Source: Gammaproteobacteria bacterium UBA3532 | GTDB lineage: Bacteria > Pseudomonadota > Gammaproteobacteria > Enterobacterales > UBA3532 | Assembly (NCBI GenBank): GCA_002376965.1 | Contig: DFOV01000401.1 | Coordinates: forward strand, 1 to 8,056 | DNA: 8,056 bases | Direction: 5' to 3' | Shown here: positions 1-6,156 of the stretch, in pieces | How the letters are laid out: each line of letters starts with the position of its first letter | How positions within the stretch are numbered: the first letter of the stretch is position 1 | Notes under the pieces: model-generated | Databases searched by the model: none | What the model was told of the DNA's origin: nothing | Seen by the model: the letters and a program-made list of their open reading frames with translations, nothing else | Translations under genes and position numbers: made by a program

Positions 1-2
1 AA

Positions 3-1262
3 CAGTTACTAGCCGTCCAAAAAGCTCTCATTACAGCCCATGCGAACCAACCTGGAGATGATTTCAACTTAATTACGCTCTTGCGCAAACCCCATGAAGA
101 GGTAAAACTCCACTCCGCAATGTTGGCCTTTTTACTAGACCCTAGTGAATCTCATGGATTGGGAGGCGTCTTGTTTGATAGCTTCATCGAAAGGCTGTCC
201 TCAAACGCGATTACTGGTTTGAAGAACCGTAAGTTAGAGGTTCTGGAGATAGGTAGAGAAGTGCGAACTTCTTGTTCAGAGAATAGCGAGCGATCCATTG
301 ATATACGGATCGTTGCAAAAGATAACGAGCAAAGAAAACACTATTTTGTCATCGAAAATAAAATTGAAGCTCCGGATCAACCTAAACAACTAGCGGACTA
401 TTATAAGGATACCCGTAACCTAGCAGGGGAGCATAACAAGGAGCGAATATACGTGCTCTATCTTACTCCACATGGAGATAAGCCGAGCCAAGACTCGTAT
501 GTAGAAGATAAAGATGATTATTTTTCTTGCATATCTTATAAAAATGACATTCTTCCGTGGCTAGAGGGGTTGTTTGACGTCGTTGATCACCGGCAGCTGC
601 AAATGCGTAGCAACGTTAGCATGGCTATTAAACAATATATTGAAGTAATACAGATAATTACTGGAACAGTAAAAATGACTCCATCAACTAAGGCAATGAG
701 CGAATGGCTATGTGCCGACGTTCAATCAAATTTTGATACAGCAATCGCGCTGAGTGCTGCGATATCTGATGCGGTTCAAACCTTCAAGAAGGACTATTTC
801 AGGCTTTTGAAGAGTCAAATTCAGAAGAAACTGGCATCGACATCTCATATTACCTGTTCTAGTGAGCCTAAGGGTAAAAGCCATCCTCTACTATCCAATC
901 CAAAATACTCACACGGCTTTGGCTGGAACATTGCGTCGTCTGACTATTCATTTTGTGTGGCCTGCTGGACAGATGGCTTCGTCTATTTCGGGGTGAATGG
1001 CGTTAAGATTGGCAGTAGTAGCCATAGCTGGCTTGAGGAGGACATACTGAAAAGGGTTGATACCTATTATGACAAAGCCGAAGCTGACAAAAGCTGCTTC
1101 CAAGTCTATCAATATTTGCCTATCCAGTTTTATGACATGAGTTGTATACGGCAAAAAGAAGCACTTGCATACAGCGAATTTGATTCAGATAAGACTATTG
1201 AGCAGCATGCAGATACTGTCATTGCAATGTTTAATAGAGTGAAAAAAGAACTCTTGCAATAG
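3..1262 (+). CDS. PD-(D/E)XK nuclease family protein, 5'-truncated by the window edge
   Basis: The frame is open from the first complete codon at base 3 with no stop, so the gene starts outside the window. A TTG at 81 could be taken as a start, but the 26 codons before it read as protein (ending FNLITLL) and lead smoothly into the conserved block LRKPHEEVKLHS. The family signature is HSAMLAFLLDPSESHGLG followed by a PD-(D/E)XK core: Asp in SIDIRI (codon about 300) and the Glu and Lys of VIENKI (about 354-360), then a conserved Q..QL.DYY helix. This matches the PD-(D/E)XK superfamily group known as PDDEXK_20 (PF14281). Such proteins are predicted DNA-cleaving enzymes, often in defence islands; the biological target is unknown. 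It is distantly related to the nuclease at 4154-5350 (shared HS..LA.LLDP...HGL and ENKI.A..Q..Q). The C-terminal half (after about base 660) has no motif I recognise. It is the only + strand gene here and converges on the - strand cluster. Confidence 0.85.
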   Translation, partial: QLLAVQKALITAHANQPGDDFNLITLLRKPHEEVKLHSAMLAFLLDPSESHGLGGVLFDSFIERLSSNAITGLKNRKLEVLEIGREVRTSCSENSERSIDIRIVAKDNEQRKHYFVIENKIEAPDQPKQLADYYKDTRNLAGEHNKERIYVLYLTPHGDKPSQDSYVEDKDDYFSCISYKNDILPWLEGLFDVVDHRQLQMRSNVSMAIKQYIEVIQIITGTVKMTPSTKAMSEWLCADVQSNFDTAIALSAAISDAVQTFKKDYFRLLKSQIQKKLASTSHITCSSEPKGKSHPLLSNPKYSHGFGWNIASSDYSFCVACWTDGFVYFGVNGVKIGSSSHSWLEEDILKRVDTYYDKAEADKSCFQVYQYLPIQFYDMSCIRQKEALAYSEFDSDKTIEQHADTVIAMFNRVKKELLQ

Positions 1263-1288
1263 TTAGTACTGTTACTGCGGGTAGCAAG

Positions 1289-1337
1289 TAATTGGCTGTA
1301 TTTCAAATAAACTGAATAAAGTAAATACAGCCAATTA
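1289..1337 (+). terminator. Perfect 15-bp inverted repeat, probable terminator of the left nuclease gene
   Basis: The arms TAATTGGCTGTATTT (1289-1303) and AAATACAGCCAATTA (1323-1337) are exact reverse complements, separated by a 19-base loop. The repeat begins 26 bases after the nuclease stop codon. The sequence after the right arm is pyrimidine-rich (TCTTTCCT) but has no long T run, and the loop is large for an intrinsic terminator. It could instead be a transcript-stabilising hairpin or a protein-binding palindrome. Confidence 0.55.
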
Positions 1338-1691
1338 TCTTTCCTGAACTGAACAACCTTTCCGCATAGCGAATAAAACAATTAATTTGAACGACGCAGC
1401 CGTGAGATTTTTGGTTGAACTATTTCAGCTTTTGCAAGCCTCGTATGTTGTCCCATTAATTGGCGGGGACACTGCTACATTGATATAAGGAATATTCCCC
1501 TTACCCACCCTCGTTATTAAATGGTCAGTACACGGTAGTAACAATTATAAGTAATTTCTACACTTGTATAAGTACACTAGCATACGTTGTAAAACAATTG
1601 AGTGGCTAGGCACTCGAAGCAGGCCAGTGGCTTTCCAACTTACCCAGTTGGCGGGTTGTACTCGCACCAAATAACAACTACCGAATAGCCT
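1338..1691. other. Gene-free stretch between converging transcription units
   Basis: I see no convincing reading frame in about 350 bases. Short symmetrical elements occur: TGTCCC (1449-1454) with GGGACA (1466-1471); the 10-bp palindrome GGAATATTCC (1489-1498); GAGTG (1600-1604) with CACTC (1611-1615); and CCAACT (1635-1640) with AGTTGG (1646-1651). The last lies about 40 bases past the end of the DIP1984 gene on the - strand, but no T run follows, so it is at best a weak terminator. The stretch might hold decayed mobile DNA, but nothing identifies it. Confidence 0.5.
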
Positions 1692-2147
1692 TTATATCAA
1701 ATCATTGTTCCAGTTCGCCTGCTGAATTAGGGTATCCAGCTCCCTAAGTTGTTTTGCGACATTGTCAGCCATTGACTGTATTTCACTGACCTTTACGGCA
1801 CTTACAAATTTTATCTCTTTTTTACTATACCTATCTTGAACAGGCGTAGCTTCCGATGCTAGTGATCGATATGTCCGATGGCTAAGCTTTAACATATCTC
1901 TTTCTGCAAGTGCATCTACCATATCTTTGCCATCACCTAGCTTGATGGCATTATTCGTTTTATTGATACGAGTAACCATGTTCATGTATTCAACCGCTAC
2001 CGATTCGAACTGTTCCAACAGCTCATTAGGGTCTTCAGAAGGGCTGTCGCCCTCCTGATATTTCGCATTGCTAATAATGCGTTCACGCAACTCCATCAAA
2101 CGACGGTTTAAATCGGACCTAACATTTAATGCTTCTGCTAACGTCAT
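1692..2147 (-). CDS. DIP1984 family protein
   Basis: A 151-residue, highly charged, mostly helical soluble protein with no signal peptide or membrane segment. It closely follows the pattern I know for the DIP1984 family (named from a Corynebacterium protein; some members are annotated septicolysin): N-terminal MTLAEALNVRSDLNRRL, then NAKYQEGD.P.EDP.ELL, a central RINKTNNAIKL.DG (about 60-73), ALAERDMLKL (about 79-88), QDRYSKKEIKFVSAV (about 104-118) and a C-terminal RELDTLIQQANW. Length is normal for the family. Its biochemical role is not established. The ATG overlaps the stop of the preceding truncated nuclease frame as ATGA, so translation is probably coupled to that frame, and it appears to be the last gene of the PP2C-Sir2 operon. 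I see no separate promoter. Confidence 0.85.
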   Translation of the reverse strand: MTLAEALNVRSDLNRRLMELRERIISNAKYQEGDSPSEDPNELLEQFESVAVEYMNMVTRINKTNNAIKLGDGKDMVDALAERDMLKLSHRTYRSLASEATPVQDRYSKKEIKFVSAVKVSEIQSMADNVAKQLRELDTLIQQANWNNDLI

Positions 2148-2359
2148 AATTGGTTCATCCTACAGTTTTTGCTGACAATATTTTTAATGCCGCCAGTATT
2201 GACTTTGGCGATAATGGTTTGGAAAGCGACCAAGATTAGCTTGGAACCGTACAAAATGAGCAACGAGATAGCGCTGGGCTTTTTTACCAATTGTTCATGG
2301 GCATCCACCGCCGAGAACTCATCAGAAAAGAATAGATTTTCAAGTTTATCAGGGTTCAT
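2144..2359 (-). pseudogene. Internally deleted PD-(D/E)XK nuclease gene, still an open 71-codon frame
   Basis: The first 20 residues, MNPDKLENLFFSDEFSAVDA, match 17 of 20 of the start of the complete nuclease at 4154-5350. The next residues, HEQLVK, match that protein's residues 231-236 (YEQLVK). Across this join the 24 bases at 2282-2305 match 4643-4666 with five differences, mostly synonymous. This looks like an in-frame loss of about 210 codons between two GATGC sites, which removes the whole catalytic core. The rest of the frame (SAISLLILYGSKLILVAF and on) is hydrophobic and not clearly nuclease-derived. It starts 3 bases after the Sir2 stop, with its ribosome binding site (AGGAGC) inside the last Sir2 codons, and overlaps the DIP1984 start by ATGA. 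It therefore may still be translated as a coupling relay or have become a small new protein; the hydrophobic tail could be a membrane segment. Confidence 0.7.
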
Positions 2360-2362
2360 CTT

Positions 2363-3103
2363 TCAGCTCCTGCCAACAAGTATTTTTTGTATGATATCTT
2401 CGGCAGGGCCGATTATTTGTTCTTGAAAATAAGGGTTTGATGGAAACATGGCCTCAGTATTAATTGAAACCGTTCTCGCGCCAACATAGTCAGCTGAACG
2501 CGCAAAATGACATGCAGGAGCGACTGCCCCAGAAGTGCCTATAGACAAAAACAGGTCACAATCACGTAAAGCCCGTTTGGCTTTCCAACTCGCTTTTGGC
2601 GGTAATGGCTCATTAAAAAGCACAATATTAGGGCGTAAAGGGGAGCCGCATACAGGACACAGCGGCATTTGTGTATACACTATATAATCGTTGAAAGGCT
2701 CCAAATGACAATCAGGATCGATACAGCGTGTTTGCAATAGTGAGCCGTGAAGCGCTATAACATTTTCGCTACCTGCCCTAGTGTGCAGTTCATCCACATT
2801 CTGCGTGATCAGTGTCCAAGACTGCGCGTTGTCCAGTGAAGATTCTAGCTCTGCCAAGGTAATGTGCGCAGGGTTGGGTTTCGCATCTTTCATGATGCTG
2901 CGCATAGGACCAAAGAATTGCCATATCTTCCATGGATCCCTCTCCAATACCGACCTATCCGCGTGCTCTTGGGGATCAAACTCGGTCCATAACCCTTTAT
3001 CTCCTCGGTAGCTCCTTATCCCCGAGGCAGCAGAAACACCCGCGCCAGTAAGGATAACGATGTTTTGATACCTCTCTATATTTATGGTTTTGATAAAATT
3101 CAT
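2363..3103 (-). CDS. Sir2-family NAD-dependent protein deacylase
   Basis: A 246-residue single-domain sirtuin, expected to remove acyl groups from lysine using NAD and to act in the cytoplasm. Numbering from the ATG at 3103: the NAD-binding loop GAGVSAASGIRSYRG lies at about 20-34; TQNVDELH at about 100-107 has the Gln-Asn-Asp triad; the catalytic His is in ALHGS (119). Zinc-binding cysteines are at 127, 132, 149 and 152, and the Rossmann segment LSIGTSGAV is near 187. The start is ambiguous: a GTG at 3106 directly precedes the ATG, but the G-run before it is better spaced for the ATG. Compared with SIRT5/CobB class III enzymes the order and length match (FFGPMRS..PNPAH), but the Tyr and Arg used to hold succinyl/malonyl groups are Phe64 and Met67, so acyl specificity probably differs. 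It follows PP2C by about 19 bases and precedes the truncated nuclease by 3, consistent with one operon. Confidence 0.93.
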   Translation of the reverse strand: MNFIKTINIERYQNIVILTGAGVSAASGIRSYRGDKGLWTEFDPQEHADRSVLERDPWKIWQFFGPMRSIMKDAKPNPAHITLAELESSLDNAQSWTLITQNVDELHTRAGSENVIALHGSLLQTRCIDPDCHLEPFNDYIVYTQMPLCPVCGSPLRPNIVLFNEPLPPKASWKAKRALRDCDLFLSIGTSGAVAPACHFARSADYVGARTVSINTEAMFPSNPYFQEQIIGPAEDIIQKILVGRS

Positions 3104-3122
3104 CACGCCCCCCAGTGAACAT

Positions 3123-4031
3123 TCACGAAATGTCTAAAACAATGATGCTGATATTATCGTTACCACCTCGTTCGAGGCAGATGCTCATCAACTGTCTGAT
3201 TAATTGAGAAGGTGAGCAATCGAGTGCCAAGGTGTTTGATATTTCATCCTGCGTCAAATGTTCATCAACACCGTCGCTACAAATAACATAACGGGTCCCT
3301 TTACTCAGAGGTTGGTGCATCAGTTCCACCAAGGGAGCATCAGATAGTCCATTAAATACAACAACACCATCTAATGATGCTCCTAAAAAGGTTTCCTTTA
3401 TTTGCTCATACTCATCATGATCAATTTCTCCGGTCCTTAAAAGGTTCATGGCCAGAGTGTGGTTGTTACTGAGTCGGCAAACAGAGCCATCCTTCACACT
3501 ATGGATCGGTGAGTCTCCACAATAGGCGAACGACAGCCCACTGCCACCAACTTTTAGTGCTGCAAAGGTAGTCGCACCGTTATCGAGCTTATGCTTTAGC
3601 TTTGCCAAGCGCTTTTGACATAATTCGTGCAGTACATAGGTGAACTCTTGGTCACTAGCCCCCCAGTCATCCCCCATCTCTTTGAGCGCTGAAAGAATAT
3701 TGCGGCTTGCTGCCGCTGGCCTTTCTGAGAGAGTAACTCCATCTGCAACAGCAAAAACGGCACTTCGGTCCCCCAAGTGGTGAGTCCCATGGTAGATCTC
3801 ATGTGATTTCTGTACCAAATTACCACACGCTAAAACACAGTCCTGGTTTTCACTATACTTTCCTGGATGAGTAATAAAGCTATAATCAATATTGATACTG
3901 TCTTCTTCTGAACCGCGATTCACCATGTATATATTGGCCTCTTCATAAAATAAAGGGTATACTTTGTACCGGTACATGTCGAAGCTACCGATCAGCATTT
4001 CCTGAATCAACTTTTGCCGAGCTCGAGTCAC
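3123..4031 (-). CDS. PP2C-family serine/threonine protein phosphatase
   Basis: A 302-residue metal-dependent phosphatase that should remove phosphate from Ser/Thr in proteins. The PP2C motifs appear in order (numbering from the GTG at 4031): ENQD (Asp64), FAVADGV (Asp97-Gly98), GATTFAAL (152-159), YCGDSPIH (Asp173), SNNHTLA (about 188), VICSDGVDEHLT (Asp253-Gly254) and GGNDNIS (Asp292). All metal-coordinating Asp positions are therefore present. There is no transmembrane or sensor domain. The start is uncertain: the GTG at 4031 has no clear ribosome binding site, whereas the ATG at 3926 (MVNRGSEED) has GAAGAGG 11 bases upstream and still keeps the whole catalytic domain. No cognate protein kinase is visible in the window. 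It is the first gene after the promoter at 4084-4113 and is followed closely by Sir2. Confidence 0.9.
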   Translation of the reverse strand: MTRARQKLIQEMLIGSFDMYRYKVYPLFYEEANIYMVNRGSEEDSINIDYSFITHPGKYSENQDCVLACGNLVQKSHEIYHGTHHLGDRSAVFAVADGVTLSERPAAASRNILSALKEMGDDWGASDQEFTYVLHELCQKRLAKLKHKLDNGATTFAALKVGGSGLSFAYCGDSPIHSVKDGSVCRLSNNHTLAMNLLRTGEIDHDEYEQIKETFLGASLDGVVVFNGLSDAPLVELMHQPLSKGTRYVICSDGVDEHLTQDEISNTLALDCSPSQLIRQLMSICLERGGNDNISIIVLDIS

Positions 4032-4061
4032 ATTCTAGGGAACTATAATTGTACCAAACTC

Positions 4062-4080
4062 ATGGACACTGGTTGTCCAT
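4062..4080. promoter_or_regulatory. Palindrome in operator position (ATGGACA-5-TGTCCAT)
   Basis: Perfect 7-bp arms around CTGGT, placed just downstream of the predicted -10 box, where transcription of PP2C would begin. An overlapping exact inverted pair, GACACTGG (4065-4072) and CCAGTGTC (4104-4111), links this site to the -35 box. The arrangement fits a repressor operator or an mRNA 5' hairpin; the sequence does not tell which. Confidence 0.45.
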
Positions 4081-4083
4081 AGT

Positions 4084-4113
4084 TATATATGAACCGCAGA
4101 GGGCCAGTGTCAA
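4084..4113 (-). promoter_or_regulatory. Predicted sigma-70 promoter of the PP2C-Sir2-DIP1984 operon
   Basis: On the - strand a perfect -35 TTGACA (4113-4108) is followed after 18 bases by TATATA (4089-4084), or after 20 by TATAAC. It lies in the 122-base gap between the nuclease stop and the PP2C start and points at PP2C, giving a leader of about 45 bases to the GTG at 4031. Confidence 0.6.
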
Positions 4114-4132
4114 CCCGACAATCTTTGCCGGG
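4114..4132 (-). terminator. GC-rich hairpin after the complete nuclease gene
   Basis: On the - strand CCCGGCA, loop AAGAT, TGTCGGG forms a 7-bp stem with one G-U pair, 21 bases past the nuclease stop; the flanking CCGCAG (4138-4133) and CTGCGG (4099-4094) could form an outer stem. Only TTGAC follows, not a T run, so as an intrinsic terminator it is weak. Its position, butted against the next promoter's -35 box, would separate the two units. Confidence 0.4.
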
Positions 4133-4153
4133 CTGCGGACCATTATATATACG

Positions 4154-5350
4154 TCAGTTGGATGCCTGATCCGTTGACGAAGCCATTCGAGCAGCTTCTA
4201 TTTCCTCTATGTGTTCTAGCACTCGATTTACTGCAGCATTAATATTTGTATTGGAAAGCTTGTTCCCATCTTTGAGAATTGCCCGCTCCTTATCAAGGTT
4301 CACTCGATGCGAGACATAATAACGATTGGAACGATTGGGAATATTGGATGTCCGGCAGTCGAGGCTGGGGACGTGCGGTATTACGTTATCTTTGCTCTCT
4401 TCATCAACGTAGGGGTAAACACCAAACCAATAGTGTTTATATACCTTAACCCATAAGCCCTCTGGCCAATCGTCTAGCCGAATATCCAGATCACACTTTA
4501 CTATCCACTTTTTGTCATCCTCAAAAGAGGACGTCGTTTCTAGCTTGCTAGACCATTGAGACATTGCGGGGCTTTTTCTGAGCTTTTGTTCAAGCTCGCC
4601 AAAAATATCCTTTATTCTTCTTCCTATACAGTAGTCGTGATATTTCACTAGTTGCTCATAGGCATCTTCATGCTTATCAAACAACTGCCAACACAGTTCT
4701 TTTAGTTCATCATTTCCTGCCATATAAACCTCGATATGATTAATAAATTGCTCGATAAAGTGTAGGGCCGCATCGTTTGCTTGCTCTTTTAGGGGCTTAA
4801 GCAGGTATGCAAGCCTTCCATAGGACATACAATAGACGGGGATGCTTGAGTGTGGGTTGATTGTTTCTGGTGCTCGGCCGTCTGGTGTGAGAAAAATCAT
4901 CGCTGCTTTATAACCGTTATAGCGAGAGGCAAGCGTTTCTTGATAGCGCTCTATTTGCCGACTCTGTTCACCTGCCCAGATTTTGTTTTCAATCGCCAGT
5001 ACCAATCGACTACTGGCAAACTCGATCACTAAGTCGATGTTATCCTGTTCTCGATAGACCTTGGCGTCTTGATTGGTGGCAGCAATCAGCGTGGACAATG
5101 GCAAAGGCTCGGCATCTTGTTGCTTTCCTACCATCTTTAGCCCCGGAACTGCTTTTATAAAGCTATTAAGAAATAGGTGATTCAAGCCATGAGGATATGA
5201 CGGGTCAAGTAAACAGGCCAGAATATTCGAATGAATGAGTTCCTTGCTGCGAACTCCCATCATTTTGAACAGATCAAACTTGAGAGAGTATGCATCTACT
5301 GCTGAGAATTCATCAGAAAAGAACAGCTTTTCTAACTTGCTGAGGTTCAT
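4154..5350 (-). CDS. PD-(D/E)XK nuclease family protein (complete)
   Basis: A 398-residue protein of the same PDDEXK_20-type group as the left-edge gene. The conserved N-terminal block ELIHSNILACLLDPSYPHGL (37-56) precedes the core: Asp106 in NIDLVIE, Glu121 and Lys123 in AIENKIW, and a Gln-rich helix EQSRQIERYQ (128-137). AMIFLTPDGRAP (150-161) and the following strand are typical of the fold. The core is intact, so a metal-dependent nuclease activity is expected; substrate and trigger are unknown. The start is supported by AGGAGC 9 bases upstream and by the matching start in the deleted copy at 2359. That binding site lies in the last codons of a Sir2 remnant (5355-5441). It probably shares a transcript with the 180-residue protein upstream, since I find no clear promoter in the 220-base gap. 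The C-terminal half (about 240-398) has no recognised motif and may carry target recognition. Confidence 0.88.
   Translation of the reverse strand: MNLSKLEKLFFSDEFSAVDAYSLKFDLFKMMGVRSKELIHSNILACLLDPSYPHGLNHLFLNSFIKAVPGLKMVGKQQDAEPLPLSTLIAATNQDAKVYREQDNIDLVIEFASSRLVLAIENKIWAGEQSRQIERYQETLASRYNGYKAAMIFLTPDGRAPETINPHSSIPVYCMSYGRLAYLLKPLKEQANDAALHFIEQFINHIEVYMAGNDELKELCWQLFDKHEDAYEQLVKYHDYCIGRRIKDIFGELEQKLRKSPAMSQWSSKLETTSSFEDDKKWIVKCDLDIRLDDWPEGLWVKVYKHYWFGVYPYVDEESKDNVIPHVPSLDCRTSNIPNRSNRYYVSHRVNLDKERAILKDGNKLSNTNINAAVNRVLEHIEEIEAARMASSTDQASN
5291..5350 (-). repeat. Duplicated nuclease start, second copy at 2300-2359
   Basis: The first 60 coding bases of the complete nuclease match the first 60 of the truncated gene at 2300-2359 with 15 differences (75% identical), giving 17 of 20 identical residues. 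The likeness continues upstream on both sides through AGGAGC into Sir2 C-terminal codons. The two copies are about 3 kb apart in the same orientation. They are diverged too far to be a recent duplication. Confidence 0.85.
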
Positions 5351-5354
5351 CGTA

Positions 5355-5441
5355 TTAGCTCCTGCTCATAAATATATTGGATATACTGTCTTCGGCACAA
5401 CCGAAGAGATGCTCGTTAAAATAGGGCGGAAACACGAGCTC
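5355..5441 (-). pseudogene. Remnant of a second Sir2 gene (C-terminus only)
   Basis: Read on the - strand in the frame ending TAA at 5357-5355, this encodes ELVFPPYFNEHLFGCAED and then SISNIFMSRS before the stop. It aligns with the end of the intact Sir2 (FPSNPYFQEQIIGPAED, then IIQKILVGRS and stop): after a two-residue gap, 12 of 23 residues are identical, and both genes end AGG AGC stop. The open frame runs back to an ATG at 5501, but residues before about 5441 do not resemble Sir2. The stop lies 4 bases before the nuclease ATG, the same layout as the intact Sir2 and the truncated nuclease (3 bases). AGGAGC within it is the nuclease's ribosome binding site. A 7-bp hairpin, TCTTCGG-5-CCGAAGA (5389-5407), falls inside. 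No catalytic part of Sir2 remains. Confidence 0.75.
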
Positions 5442-5570
5442 CGCTAAGCGCGATAATATGTAAAATTGGTCAAGCCTTATGGGGGGAGTTCTATTTACCA
5501 TAATCGTGACCTATATTGAGATACTGAAATCAATGGCACGCTAGCCCCCGCTCATTGAGTGACAACAGAA

Positions 5571-6113
5571 TCAACTCGCCAGCCATTGAAAAAAGCTTTC
5601 AGGCATTTCTTTATTGACGAGCGTCATCAACTTAATGTCAACGGTTGAGTTGGCTCCCATCAAAGGTACTTCGATGACGTCTGTTTGACCTGACCAATTC
5701 ACCTTCAGGAATCTAACATTCGCCTCATCGTATTGGATCTTCTCAACCCTGCCATGACCATATAGTTTCATTGATTTACCAAACGTGTGTCGTTTTTTCA
5801 GTACAATGAGGTCGCCTGGGTAGATACTGTTAAAACGTTTAAGTTGATGGGTGCTATCAATGTAGTCAAAGCGACAAATTCCTTTCTCCCGCCACTCAAT
5901 GTCCTGTCGGTTGTCGAAATCTGCACCCGGGCAGAAGCCCATAAACACAATATAATTATCGGACGGAGTGGCGACATCGATCGCATCCAGTACTTCTTTT
6001 GCTTCAATATCCCCTGCTGCATACTTTTCCAGTGCCCTACTTCGTAGCTTCGCTAAGTCATCACGACTTGCGCTTCCCGGTTCGATTTTTGCCAGAATTT
6101 TGTTATATTTCAT
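5571..6113 (-). CDS. Unrecognised 180-residue protein, possibly with a PUA-like barrel
   Basis: I do not recognise this family with certainty. The first 50 residues are charged and helical (SASRDDLAKLRSRALEKY, then a segment ending EVLDAIDVA). A compact mixed domain follows: YIVFMGFCPGADF, EWREKGICRFDY, YPGDLIVLKKR, KLYGHGRVEKI and a C-terminal VNWSGQTDVIEVPLMG. The run PGD(L)IVLKK then GxGRV resembles the strand order of PUA/EVE-like small barrels, some of which read modified bases; this is inference from pattern only. No membrane segment or signal peptide is seen. The ATG at 6113 is chosen because AGAGG lies 5 bases before it; a GTG at 6119 is in frame but would overlap that site. It sits between the WYL regulator and the nuclease, all in one direction, with a palindrome in its upstream region. 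Confidence 0.7.
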   Translation of the reverse strand: MKYNKILAKIEPGSASRDDLAKLRSRALEKYAAGDIEAKEVLDAIDVATPSDNYIVFMGFCPGADFDNRQDIEWREKGICRFDYIDSTHQLKRFNSIYPGDLIVLKKRHTFGKSMKLYGHGRVEKIQYDEANVRFLKVNWSGQTDVIEVPLMGANSTVDIKLMTLVNKEMPESFFQWLAS

Positions 6114-6156
6114 GTACACCTCTTGGTCACAGCGCAGGCCTATCGCTTAAACGTCT

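Noticed and set aside
1130..1381. An 83-codon - strand frame over the end of the left nuclease
   Set aside because: It overlaps well-supported nuclease coding sequence and the terminator-like repeat, and has no recognisable product.
1449..1471. TGTCCC...GGGACA pair that looked like an insertion-sequence end
   Set aside because: Only 6 bp, with no partner terminal repeat, target duplication or transposase sequence nearby.
1544..1549. A perfect TATAAT on the - strand in the gene-free stretch
   Set aside because: No acceptable -35 lies at 16-18 bases, and no gene or clear RNA follows; in AT-rich sequence a lone hexamer is expected by chance.
2169..2426. An 85-codon + strand open frame with hydrophobic stretches
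   Set aside because: It lies opposite the truncated nuclease and Sir2 end, which have matched homology, ribosome binding sites and operon spacing on the - strand.
2363..3103. Sir2 as an NADase effector of the Thoeris or Sir2-HerA type
   Set aside because: It has the zinc cysteines and compact length of a classic deacylase, and no SLOG, TIR, HerA or Argonaute partner is present.
5798..6047. Open frames on both strands within the 180-residue gene
   Set aside because: They are shadow frames without ribosome binding sites or recognisable protein features; the main frame has a good start and consistent protein-like composition.
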